A stretch of 64,000 nt of DNA, taken from contig NZ_ANFY01000003.1 in assembly GCF_000331225.1 (NCBI RefSeq), forward strand, positions 124,001-188,000, written 5' to 3'. The stretch is from Sandarakinorhabdus sp. AAP62 (GTDB taxonomy: Bacteria > Pseudomonadota > Alphaproteobacteria > Sphingomonadales > Sphingomonadaceae). Shown here piece after piece: positions 17,233 to 26,080 of this stretch; the stretch's first letter is position 1; each line of letters starts with the position of its first letter. A program made the translations under genes and the position numbers. Below the pieces are notes generated by a model. The model ran no database searches, was not told the origin of the DNA, and saw only the letters and a list, made by a program, of their open reading frames with translations.

Positions 17233-18753
17233 ATGTCTGAAGACGTGGCTGCCACTGCCGTGGACAATGAACCTGTTCAGGAGACTCCCATCCAGGACGC
17301 GGAAGCGCGTGCAGCGGTCGCCGATCTCGCCACCTACAAATGGGGTTTTTCCACCGACGTTGAATCGGAAATGGCGCCCAAGGGGCTGACCACCGATACC
17401 GTCCGCTACATCTCTGCCAAGAAGGGTGAACCGGAATGGCTGCTCGATTGGCGGCTGAAGGCCTTTGCCAAGTGGGAAAAGATGGAAAGCCCGAATTGGG
17501 CGAAGCTTGATGTGGTGCCGATCGATTACCAGGACGCCTATTACTACGCCGCGCCCAAGGCCAAGCCGACTCTGGCCTCGCTGGATGAGCTCGATCCCGA
17601 AATCCGCCGCACCTATGAAAAGCTCGGCATTCCGATCGAGGAGCAGAAGATGCTCGCCGGCGTCGAGGGCTCGCGCCGGATTGCCGTTGATGCCGTGTTC
17701 GACAGCGTCTCCGTCGCCACCACCTTCCGTGCCGAACTGGAAAAGGCCGGCGTCATTTTCCGCTCGATCAGCGAGGCGGTGAAGGAATATCCCGATCTGG
17801 TGAAAAAGTGGCTGGGCAGCGTCGTACCGGTCACCGACAATTATTTTGCCTGCCTGAACTGCGCCGTCTTTTCCGATGGCACCTTCGTCTACATCCCGCC
17901 GGGCGTGCGCTGCCCGATGGAGCTGAGTACCTATTTCCGCATCAACGCCGCCAACACCGGGCAGTTCGAGCGCACGCTGATCATCGCCGACAAGGGCTCT
18001 TACGTCTCCTATCTGGAAGGCTGCACCGCCCCGATGCGCGATGAAAACCAGCTGCATGCGGCCGTGGTCGAGCTGGTCGCGCTCGATGATGCCGAGATCA
18101 AATATTCGACCGTGCAGAACTGGTATCCCGGCGATGCCGAGGGCAAGGGCGGCATCTACAATTTCGTGACGAAGCGCGCCAACTGCCTTGGCAAGAACAG
18201 CAAGGTGAGCTGGACGCAGGTTGAAACCGGCAGCGCCATCACCTGGAAATACCCCAGCTGCGTGCTGTCCGGCGACGGCAGCGTCGGCGAATTCTATTCG
18301 GTCGCCGTCACCAACAATCGCCAGCAGGCCGATACCGGTACCAAGATGATCCATCTCGGCAAGAACACGACCTCCACCATCGTGTCGAAGGGCATCAGCG
18401 CCGGCCGGTCGAGCGGCACCTATCGGGGCCTGGTGCGCGTGGCCGCAACGGCCGAAGGCGCGCGCAACCACACCCAGTGCGACAGCCTGTTGCTCGGCAG
18501 CCAGTGCGGCGCCCACACAGTGCCCTATATCGAGGTGCGCAACCCCAGCGCCACCATCGAACATGAGGCCACCACCTCGAAGATCAGCGACGATCAGCTG
18601 TTCTATGCCCAGTCGCGCGGGCTGGATGCGGAAGCCGCCGTCAGCCTGATCGTCAACGGCTTCTGCCGCGAGGTATTGCAACAACTCCCTATGGAATTCG
18701 CCGTCGAAGCGCAGAAACTTCTGGGCATCAGCCTGGAAGGGAGTGTGGGATGA
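17233..18753 (+). CDS. sufB: Fe-S cluster assembly scaffold SufB
   Basis: A 506-residue SufB, core of the SufBC2D scaffold on which clusters are built. Conserved blocks include [18 protein letters not shown], then [42 protein letters not shown], and [21 protein letters not shown], which carries the cysteine that accepts persulfide sulfur. It ends with the usual [26 protein letters not shown]. The ATG at 17233 is preferred to the GTG immediately before it. It lies 21 bp after the regulator and overlaps the next gene by 4 bp. Confidence 0.97.
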   Translation: MSEDVAATAVDNEPVQETPIQDAEARAAVADLATYKWGFSTDVESEMAPKGLTTDTVRYISAKKGEPEWLLDWRLKAFAKWEKMESPNWAKLDVVPIDYQDAYYYAAPKAKPTLASLDELDPEIRRTYEKLGIPIEEQKMLAGVEGSRRIAVDAVFDSVSVATTFRAELEKAGVIFRSISEAVKEYPDLVKKWLGSVVPVTDNYFACLNCAVFSDGTFVYIPPGVRCPMELSTYFRINAANTGQFERTLIIADKGSYVSYLEGCTAPMRDENQLHAAVVELVALDDAEIKYSTVQNWYPGDAEGKGGIYNFVTKRANCLGKNSKVSWTQVETGSAITWKYPSCVLSGDGSVGEFYSVAVTNNRQQADTGTKMIHLGKNTTSTIVSKGISAGRSSGTYRGLVRVAATAEGARNHTQCDSLLLGSQCGAHTVPYIEVRNPSATIEHEATTSKISDDQLFYAQSRGLDAEAAVSLIVNGFCREVLQQLPMEFAVEAQKLLGISLEGSVG

Positions 18754-19148
18754 TGACTTCGATTCGATTCATGGTTCCGGCCACTGCGATGCTGCTGCTG
18801 GCCGCCTGCAATGCGCCGGCGCCGCGGCAGGACCCGAAGGGCCAGCAACTGCGCGCCGAACTGGACAAGATGACCGCCGATTACGGCACCTGTGTCGACA
18901 AGGCCGTGGCCGCCGCAGACGTGTCCAAGGATCCGGCCGGCAGCATCGCGGTTGAAGCGGTGAAAAGCTGCCGCCCGATCCGCAACGCGCTGCGCCTGAA
19001 GGTCGCCTCCTTCGATCGCTTCGGCCACCCGAACCGCACACCCCAGCAGGCCGAGGCCGTCGCCGAAGCCAGCGTGGGCGTCATTGAAAAAGAACTGCGC
19101 GAAAAGGCGGTGGTCGACATCGTCAAGCGCCAGAACCAGACCCGTTAA
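18750..19148 (+). CDS. Small lipoprotein inside the SUF operon
   Basis: A 132-residue protein with a lipoprotein signal ([13 protein letters not shown]; lipidated cysteine at residue 20). The mature part is helical and charged, with one further pair of cysteines (YGTCVDK and VKSCRPI) that could form a disulfide. I do not recognise a family. It is coupled to sufB by an ATGA overlap and followed 15 bp later by sufC, so it is an operon member, although a periplasm-facing lipoprotein has no known place in cytoplasmic Fe-S assembly. Confidence 0.82.
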   Translation: MMTSIRFMVPATAMLLLAACNAPAPRQDPKGQQLRAELDKMTADYGTCVDKAVAAADVSKDPAGSIAVEAVKSCRPIRNALRLKVASFDRFGHPNRTPQQAEAVAEASVGVIEKELREKAVVDIVKRQNQTR

Positions 19149-19163
19149 GGACTGCCCCCCATT

Positions 19164-19900
<737 letters not shown>

Positions 19901-19904
<4 letters not shown>

Positions 19905-20629
19905 GCGCGCTTCCCACCCGAAAGGACGAGGCCTGGCGCTACAGCGACCTCAAGGCCGTCGCTCGCCACTGGCCGGTCGCTGTCGAGCCCGTCGTGGTGC
20001 CGGCCGGCGATTCCCAAGCCGACATCATCCGGGCCACGGAAGAAGGCATCCGCCACCTTGCCATCAGCATCGGTGCGGGCGGGGCCTATCGGATGACCAT
20101 CCTCGATGCCGGCCGCGCCTATGGCCGCATCGCGCTCGACGTGACTTGCCATGACGGCGCCGATTTCCAGCTGGGCGCGATCCTGATCGGGCGCGGTGAA
20201 CAGACCATCGAGCTGGTCACCACCGTGCGCCATGTCGGCCCCAATGCCACCAGCCGCCAGATCGTGCGCGCGGTGGCCGGCGGCACGGCGACGACCAGTT
20301 ACCTTGGCCAGGTCGCCGTGGCGCGCGAAGGCCAGAAGACCGACGCCAGCCAGTCGTTCAAGGCGATCCTGCTCAACCGTGGCGCCACCGCCAACGCCAA
20401 GCCGGAACTGGAAATCTTCGCCGACGATGTGAAATGCGCCCACGGCGCCGCCATCGGTGAGATTGATAAGAACGCGCTCTTCTACATGACCAGCCGCGGT
20501 GTGCCGCCGGCCCAGGCCCGCGCCCTGCTCACCCGCGCCTTCCTGTCGGATGCGCTGGAGGGCCTGGATGAAGCGACCACCGAAGCGCTCGACGCCGAGA
20601 TTACTGCCCTGCTGGAGACGACGGCGTGA
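19901..20629 (+). CDS. sufD: SufD-family Fe-S assembly protein, short form
   Basis: At 242 residues this is little more than half of the E. coli SufD length; the N-terminal helical part is mostly missing. What remains is the start TRKDEAWRYSDLKAV, a beta-helical core, and the C-terminal AHGAAIGEIDKNALFYMTSRGVPPAQARALLTRAFLSD, which includes the conserved histidine for cluster assembly and the SufC-binding helix. Short SufD proteins are found in related alphaproteobacteria. GTG start at 19901, 4-bp overlaps on both sides. No frameshift is seen. Confidence 0.9.
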
Positions 20630-21843
20630 CCGTGGCGACCGCGCCAGCCTTGCTCGATCTGAAGGGTGATTTCCCCGGGTTGGCCGGTGATTGGGCCTAT
20701 CTCGACACCGCCGCCACCTCGCAGAAGCCGCAGGCGGTGATCGACGCCATCGCCCGCGTTTATGGCCCGGATTATGCCACCGTGCATCGCGGGGTGTACG
20801 AACGCTCCGCCACCATGACGCTGCGCTTCGAGGAAGCCCGCGCCACCGTTGCCCGCTTCATTGGCGCAGCCAGCCCCGATGAAGTCGTGTTCGTGCGCGG
20901 TGCCACCGAAGGCATCAACTTGGTCGCCCAAAGCTGGGGCCAACGTCTCAAGGCGGGCGACCGCATCCTGATCTCGGCGCTGGAACACCACAGCAATATC
21001 GTGCCGTGGCAGATGCTGTGCGAACGCAGCGGTGCCGTGCTCGACGTCGCGCCGCTGACCGACGATGCCCGCATCGACGAAGATGCGCTGATCGCCATGA
21101 TCCGCCCGGAAACGAAGCTGGTCAGCATCGCCCATGTTTCGAACGTGCTCGGCGGCGTCGCCGATGTGCGCCGCATCGCCGATGCTGCCCATGCGGCCGG
21201 CGCGCTGCTGATGGTCGATGGCTGCCAGGCCGCGCCGCGGCTTGCGCTCGACATGGCGGCGCTGGATTGCGATTTCTATGTGCTGTCGGGCCACAAACTT
21301 TATGGCCCGACCGGCATCGGCGTGCTGTGGGCGCGCGCCGACATCCTCGCCTCCATGCCGCCGTGGCAGGGCGGCGGCGCCATGATCGAAACGGTGACGT
21401 TCGAGAAGACGACCTACGCCCCGCCGCCCGGCCGTTTCGAAGCCGGCACCCCGCATATCGAAGGCGTGATCGGCTTGGCCGCCGCCATCGATTATGTGGA
21501 AAGCATCGGCCTCGATCGCATCCACGCCCACGAGGCGGCGCTGGTGTGCCAGGCCCGCGAGGCGCTGTCTGGCCTCAACTCCATTCGCCTGTGGGGGCCG
21601 GAGGATTCGGCCGGCATCCTCAGTTTCACCATGCAGGGGGTGCATCCGCACGACATCGGCACCATATTGGATGAAGCGGGCGTGGCCATCCGCGCCGGGC
21701 ATCATTGCGCCCAGCCGCTGATGAACCTGCTCGGCGTGCCGGCCACCGCCCGTGCCAGTTTCGGCCTGTACAGCAGCCCGCGCGATGTCGAGCGACTGGT
21801 GGACGGCCTTGCCCGTGTTTCCCGTATTTTTGGGGTGAAGTGA
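20626..21843 (+). CDS. sufS: Cysteine desulfurase SufS
   Basis: A 405-residue group II cysteine desulfurase that releases sulfur from cysteine for cluster building. The PLP lysine is Lys224 in SGHKLYGPTGIGVLW; the persulfide cysteine is Cys361 in RAGHHCAQP, the typical group II motif. The N-terminal LDTAATSQKPQ and HRGVYERS segments are also conserved. GTG start overlapping the sufD stop. No sufE or sufU is found in the operon, so its sulfur acceptor may be SufB directly or be encoded elsewhere. Confidence 0.96.
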   Translation: MTVATAPALLDLKGDFPGLAGDWAYLDTAATSQKPQAVIDAIARVYGPDYATVHRGVYERSATMTLRFEEARATVARFIGAASPDEVVFVRGATEGINLVAQSWGQRLKAGDRILISALEHHSNIVPWQMLCERSGAVLDVAPLTDDARIDEDALIAMIRPETKLVSIAHVSNVLGGVADVRRIADAAHAAGALLMVDGCQAAPRLALDMAALDCDFYVLSGHKLYGPTGIGVLWARADILASMPPWQGGGAMIETVTFEKTTYAPPPGRFEAGTPHIEGVIGLAAAIDYVESIGLDRIHAHEAALVCQAREALSGLNSIRLWGPEDSAGILSFTMQGVHPHDIGTILDEAGVAIRAGHHCAQPLMNLLGVPATARASFGLYSSPRDVERLVDGLARVSRIFGVK

Positions 21844-22316
21844 TGACAGATCGCGCCTTCGAAGTGGAAGAAGTGAACGAAGCCACGCCGGTGCCGAAAG
21901 CGCCGCCGCTGCGCGCGCTCGCCGAAGCGCAGGCTGCCGCTGCATCCGGCGACCACAAGCCCGATTATCTTGACGGCTTCCTCAAGCAGAAGCCCGAACC
22001 GGTGGCCGACGCCAGCAGCGACATCGTCGATGAAGTGGTTGCCGCCCTTCGGCAGATCCACGATCCGGAAATCCCGGTGAACATCTATGATCTGGGCCTG
22101 ATCTATGGCGTCGAGGTCGACAATGGCCACGCCACCATCACCATGACGCTGACCACCCCGCACTGCCCGGTGGCCGAATCCATGCCCGGCGAAGTCGAAA
22201 TCCGCGTCTGTGCCGTGCCCGGCATCCAGTCTGCCGACGTCAACCTGGTGTGGGACCCGGCCTGGGACCCGGGCAAGATGAGCGACGAGGCCCGGCTGGA
22301 AATGGGGATGTTGTGA
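21843..22316 (+). CDS. sufT: SufT/MIP18-family (DUF59) Fe-S maturation protein
   Basis: A 157-residue protein. Residues about 1-60 form a variable, disordered extension; the DUF59 domain follows (DIVDEVVAALRQIHDPEIPVNIYDLGLIYGVEV, then TLTTPHCPVAESMPGEVE with the conserved cysteine). DUF59 proteins act in Fe-S cluster delivery or maturation, and in SUF operons the gene is called sufT. ATG at 21843 overlaps the sufS stop by one base. The alternative upstream frame into sufS is not used. Confidence 0.9.
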   Translation: MTDRAFEVEEVNEATPVPKAPPLRALAEAQAAAASGDHKPDYLDGFLKQKPEPVADASSDIVDEVVAALRQIHDPEIPVNIYDLGLIYGVEVDNGHATITMTLTTPHCPVAESMPGEVEIRVCAVPGIQSADVNLVWDPAWDPGKMSDEARLEMGML

Positions 22317-22678
22317 TGGAACAGACGACAACGCTGCGCCGTCCGCGCCCCGCCCCGCTGATCGTGACGGAAGGTGCTTCGAACCGCATCGCCACCATCC
22401 TGGCTGCTGCGCCGGCCGACGCGGTGGGCGTGCGCCTTTCAACCCCGCGCCGCGGCTGTTCGGGCCTCGCCTATGATCTGGCCTATGTCACCGCCGCCAA
22501 GCCCGGCGACGAGCGCATCGACACGCCGGGCGGCACGCTGTTCGTCGATGGCGGCAGCCTGATGTATCTGATTGGCAGCACAATGGACTGGCGCGAGGAT
22601 GATTTCTCCGCCGGCTTCGTATTCAACAACCCCAACGCCAAGGGCAGCTGCGGCTGCGGGGAAAGCTTCACGGTCTGA
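22316..22678 (+). CDS. sufA: A-type Fe-S carrier protein (SufA/IscA family)
   Basis: A 120-residue A-type carrier that receives clusters from SufBCD and passes them to apoproteins. The three invariant cysteines are present: Cys48 in PRRGCSGLAYDL, and Cys112 and Cys114 in GSCGCGESF. FVFNNPNAKGSCGCG is the family's C-terminal signature. Its ATG overlaps the sufT stop by one base. It is the last gene in the block with a known Fe-S role. Confidence 0.95.
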   Translation: MEQTTTLRRPRPAPLIVTEGASNRIATILAAAPADAVGVRLSTPRRGCSGLAYDLAYVTAAKPGDERIDTPGGTLFVDGGSLMYLIGSTMDWREDDFSAGFVFNNPNAKGSCGCGESFTV

Positions 22679-22681
22679 ACC

Positions 22682-23344
22682 GTGCTGGCGCCGCCCAGCC
22701 ATGCCGAACTGAAGGCCCGCCACCGCGCTGAGCGGGACGGCTGGGCCAGCCGCGACCTGTCGATCCGCATCCACCGCGCACTGAGCTGGCTCGGCCGCTC
22801 CGACAGCGAAACCGACGACGAGGATGTGCGCTTCCTGCTGCTGTGGGTGGCGTTCAACGCTGCCTATGCCGGGCCGATCACCAATGAAAGCGTGTCGGAA
22901 CGCGAGGCCTTTCGCCGCTATTTCAGCCTGCTGCTGATCTGCGATCGCCATCGCCGGATCGCCGATGCCATCCACCAGCGTTTCAGCAACGAAATCCGCG
23001 TGCTGCTGGCCAATCCCTATGTCTATGCCCCGTTCTGGCAACACCAGGCCGGCGAGGGTGGTCACGAGGAATGGCAACTGTGGCTGGAGCGGGACAACCG
23101 CGCCGCGCAGACCGCCCTGCTGAGCGGCGAGACGGATCGGGTGCTGTCCATCATCTTTGGCCGGCTCTATGTGCTGCGCAACCAGCTGGTGCACGGCGGC
23201 GCCACCTGGAACAGCGCCATCAACCGCAACCAGGTCCGCGACGGCGTGCGCATCCTTTCATGGCTGCTGCCGATCTTCATCGACCTGATGATGGATGCGC
23301 CCGACGCTGATTGGGGCGGCCTGCATTACCCCGTGGTGGATTGA
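22682..23344 (+). CDS. HEPN-like protein of unknown function
   Basis: A 220-residue, mainly helical protein starting with GTG only 3 bp after sufA, so probably co-transcribed with it. The motif LRNQLVHGG near residue 170 (Arg, then His five residues later) fits the R-x4-6-H motif of HEPN domains, which are often RNases, and the preceding FLLLWVAFNAAY block is typical of HEPN-like proteins that act on host or foreign RNA. No partner nucleotidyltransferase or antitoxin is adjacent. Function is not established. Confidence 0.75.
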   Translation: MLAPPSHAELKARHRAERDGWASRDLSIRIHRALSWLGRSDSETDDEDVRFLLLWVAFNAAYAGPITNESVSEREAFRRYFSLLLICDRHRRIADAIHQRFSNEIRVLLANPYVYAPFWQHQAGEGGHEEWQLWLERDNRAAQTALLSGETDRVLSIIFGRLYVLRNQLVHGGATWNSAINRNQVRDGVRILSWLLPIFIDLMMDAPDADWGGLHYPVVD

Positions 23345-23398
23345 CCGCGACACCAGCGCCGCTGCCCGCCGCCGGGCAAGCCGGCTATCCCGCCACCC

Positions 23399-24607
23399 AT
23401 GCGCTTCCCCCTCACCCGCGACGATGCTCTCACGCGCCTCTACGACTTCGTCCCCTTGGCGGGCCGCGCCTATGCCGCGCGGCGCAATCATGACGGCGGA
23501 CCGGAGGGCAAGGCGACCACCTCGCTGCTCTCCCCCGCCATCCGTCGCCGGCTGGTGAGCGAGGCCGAAGTCGCCGCCGCCGCGGTCGCTGCCCAAGGCT
23601 ATACCGGTGCGGAAAAGTTCGTGCAGGAAGTGTGCTGGCGTACCTACTGGGTCGGCTGGCTGCAGCAGCGCCCCGAAATCTGGATGCGCTGGCAGGCCGA
23701 TGTGATGCGCATGGAAGCGATGCTGGCCGAGGATGGCAAGTGGCAGCGCCGCTATGAACTGGCGCTCGCAGGCACCACCGGCATCGACTGTTTCGATGCC
23801 TGGGTGCACGAACTCATCAAAACCGGCTGGCTGCACAATCATGTGCGGATGAGCTTTGCCAGCATCTGGTGCTTCACCCTGCGCCTGCCCTGGCAGCTGG
23901 GGGCGGCGTTCTTCTACAAGCATCTGCTCGACGCCTGCCCGGCCAGCAACACGCTGGGCTGGCGCTGGGTGGTGGGACTGCAGACGGCGGGCAAGACCTA
24001 TCTGGCGCGCGCCGATCTGATCCGCGACCTGTCGGGCGGGCGCTTCATGGTGGATGCGCCGCTGGCCCGCGAAGCGGCGCCGTGGCCGGCCGACATCATC
24101 CCGCCGCCGATTCCGCCCGCACCGGTGATGCGCGCTGATCCCACGGCGCGCACCGGTCTGTTCGTCACCACCGAAGACACCAGCCTTGAAACCCTGGCCC
24201 TGCCCGGCGCCATCGTGGCGCTGGCCGCCACGCCCGATATCGGCGGCACCCCGGCGCCGCTGAAGCATCAGGTCGCCATGGCCATGCTGGCCGACGGGCT
24301 GGACCGCGCCGCGACGCGGCTGGGGCTGGAGCCCGAACGCGTGGACGCCACCTTTGGCGTGGACGCCATGCGCGACTGGGCGGCCCGCCACCGCCTCACC
24401 CAGATCATCACCGCCGATGCCCCGATCGGCCCGGTGAAGGACCGGCTGGACGTGCTGGCCCCGGCGCTGGCGGCCGATGGTGTGCAACTGGTGCGCCTGC
24501 GCCGCGCGTGGGATGATCTGGCCTGGCCGCGCGCCACCAAGGGCTTCTTCCCGTTCAAGGCCGCCATCCCTCAGCTGCTGGCGCTGCCGAAAAACGCACT
24601 GGCCTGA
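23399..24607 (+). CDS. Photolyase/cryptochrome-like FAD-binding protein with apparent domain order swap
   Basis: A 402-residue protein. Residues about 40-215 match the helical FAD-binding domain of photolyases: TSLLSP (41-46), EKFVQEVCWRTYW (72-84), TGIDCFDAWVHEL, GWLHNHVRM (143-151), and LLDACPASNTLGWRWVVGLQTAGKTYLA (176-203). The antenna-binding alpha/beta domain that should precede it is absent; instead residues about 250-400 form an alpha/beta-like region ending KGFFPFKAAIP, which resembles the end of that domain (xVFTPFxxA). The order therefore looks permuted. Similar FAD proteins are known from Rhodobacterales, uncharacterised. No clear ribosome-binding site. DNA repair or blue-light sensing is possible. 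Confidence 0.8.
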   Translation: MRFPLTRDDALTRLYDFVPLAGRAYAARRNHDGGPEGKATTSLLSPAIRRRLVSEAEVAAAAVAAQGYTGAEKFVQEVCWRTYWVGWLQQRPEIWMRWQADVMRMEAMLAEDGKWQRRYELALAGTTGIDCFDAWVHELIKTGWLHNHVRMSFASIWCFTLRLPWQLGAAFFYKHLLDACPASNTLGWRWVVGLQTAGKTYLARADLIRDLSGGRFMVDAPLAREAAPWPADIIPPPIPPAPVMRADPTARTGLFVTTEDTSLETLALPGAIVALAATPDIGGTPAPLKHQVAMAMLADGLDRAATRLGLEPERVDATFGVDAMRDWAARHRLTQIITADAPIGPVKDRLDVLAPALAADGVQLVRLRRAWDDLAWPRATKGFFPFKAAIPQLLALPKNALA

Positions 24608-24652
24608 CGCGCCTTCATCCAAGAGTCAGCAAGGCGCTGCTATGGGTCGCCC

Positions 24653-24880
24653 ATGTTGTTGCGCTCGTTGCTTCTGCTTTCCCTGCCCCTGCTGCTCGGC
24701 GGCTGCCTGGCGAGTGCGGCCAAGACCATCATCACCGCGCCGATCAAGGCGACCGGCGCGGTCATCGATGCCACCACCACCAGCCAGGACGAAGCCGACC
24801 GCAACCGCGGCCGTGCCGCACGCAAGGCCGAGGAGCAGGCCGAGAAGGACCGGCGCGAAGCTCAGGGTGAACCGAGGTAG
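24653..24880 (+). CDS. Small lipoprotein
   Basis: A 75-residue lipoprotein. The signal MLLRSLLLLSLPLLLGGC ends in the lipobox LGGC (Cys18). The mature part, AAKTIITAPIKATGAVIDATTTSQDEADRNRGR, is followed by a charged Glu/Lys/Arg tail. Similar short lipoproteins occur in other sphingomonads; role unknown. Its 3' end overlaps the 3' end of the convergent serine hydrolase gene by 19 bp. Confidence 0.75.
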   Translation: MLLRSLLLLSLPLLLGGCLASAAKTIITAPIKATGAVIDATTTSQDEADRNRGRAARKAEEQAEKDRREAQGEPR

Positions 24881-25983
24881 ATCGTCGCCACGTCGTCGAT
24901 GAAACGCTGCGGATTGGCGGCCGCCAGATTGGGGAGCACGACAATCGACAGGCCGTGATCCGGATAGATGAAGAAGGCCGATCGCGCGCCGCCAATGCCG
25001 GCCACGATGCGACGGCCGCGGCTTTCCAGCACCGGCCAGCCCATCGCCCATTCACCGGGCTTGCCGTCGTTCAACTTGTCCCGCTGCCACATGCGGGTGC
25101 GGGTTTCGGGCTTCATCAGCCTGCCCTGTTCCAGCGCCACCAGCCAATTGGCCAAGTCTGTCGCCGTGGTGACGATGCCGGCGCCGGCACGCATGAACGG
25201 CGGGAATTCGTCGCGCCAATGGCCGAGCACGCTGCCCTTCACGTCGGCCCCCGGCTTGCCCCCGATGCCGCGAATGTGACGATAGAAACTGTAACTGGGC
25301 GCCCGGCCGGGGATGATATCGTCGCTGTCGCCGAACAGGGTGCGGCGCATGCCGGCCGGCGCAAACTGGCGCTGCTGGAAAACATCGGCAAAACCCATCC
25401 CGGCTTGCTGGCTGATGATGCGGCCAAGCAGGGCATAGTTGGTCTGGTTATAGGCAAAGCGGGCGCCATCGGCGGCTTCGACCGGCCGGGCCTTCACCGC
25501 CGCCCAAGCCTCCGCCTCGCTGCCGCCGATCACGCCATCATCGTCCACGATGTCGGGCAGGCCCGATTGGTGCGAAAGCAGATGCCGGACCGGGATTGCG
25601 GCCCATGCCGCCGGCAGATCGGTGAGATAGCGGCCGATCGGCGCGTCAAGATCCAGCGTGCCAGCCTCCACCAACTGCATCGCGGCGACTCCAGTGATGC
25701 TCTTGGTCGCCGAATTGATGGAGAAGCGGGTTTCGGGCGTGACCTTGATGCCCTGTTCCAGATTGGCCATGCCCAGCGCTTCATTCAGCAGGATTCGCCC
25801 GTCTTGCACCACGGCGATCTGCAGGCCGGGGATCTGGTCCCTGGCCATGCGCGCCTGCAGGAAGGCCAGCACCGCTGCGCGCCGCTCAGCCTCCGGCAGG
25901 GGAGCAGCGGCGGCAACAGCAGGCGCGCCGGGAGCGGCCAAAGATGCCGCGGCCATCAGCAGGGCGATCAGGGCAAGGCGCAT
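24862..25983 (-). CDS. Secreted serine hydrolase, class C beta-lactamase-like
   Basis: A 373-residue exported protein of the beta-lactamase/transpeptidase-like family. The signal peptide is MRLALIALLMAAASLAAPGAPAVAAAAP. The catalytic SxxK is NSATKS (about residue 89) and the second motif is YNQTNY, a typical Y-x-N. A GIGGAR near the C-terminus stands where the third motif (HxG) is expected. Members hydrolyse esters, D-amino-acid peptides or beta-lactams; resistance is not implied. ATG at 25983 begins the signal peptide. Confidence 0.85.
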   Translation of the reverse strand: MRLALIALLMAAASLAAPGAPAVAAAAPLPEAERRAAVLAFLQARMARDQIPGLQIAVVQDGRILLNEALGMANLEQGIKVTPETRFSINSATKSITGVAAMQLVEAGTLDLDAPIGRYLTDLPAAWAAIPVRHLLSHQSGLPDIVDDDGVIGGSEAEAWAAVKARPVEAADGARFAYNQTNYALLGRIISQQAGMGFADVFQQRQFAPAGMRRTLFGDSDDIIPGRAPSYSFYRHIRGIGGKPGADVKGSVLGHWRDEFPPFMRAGAGIVTTATDLANWLVALEQGRLMKPETRTRMWQRDKLNDGKPGEWAMGWPVLESRGRRIVAGIGGARSAFFIYPDHGLSIVVLPNLAAANPQRFIDDVATIYLGSP

Positions 25984-26080
25984 GTCTGACTCCAATTCTG
26001 GTGCCGCAATGTGTTGACTACACCCGTAATCGTCAAGCCTGCCCTTGCACCTTGGCTGCCGGCCCGCCACGGTGCCTGCC

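Noticed and set aside
16597-18684. 695-codon reverse frame opposite the Rrf2 and sufB genes
   Set aside because: It crosses the promoter, regulator and sufB; sufB is unmistakable.
24862-25983. Beta-lactam resistance gene
   Set aside because: Only the SxxK and YxN motifs of the wide serine hydrolase family are seen; the third motif is not the KTG/HxG of true beta-lactamases.
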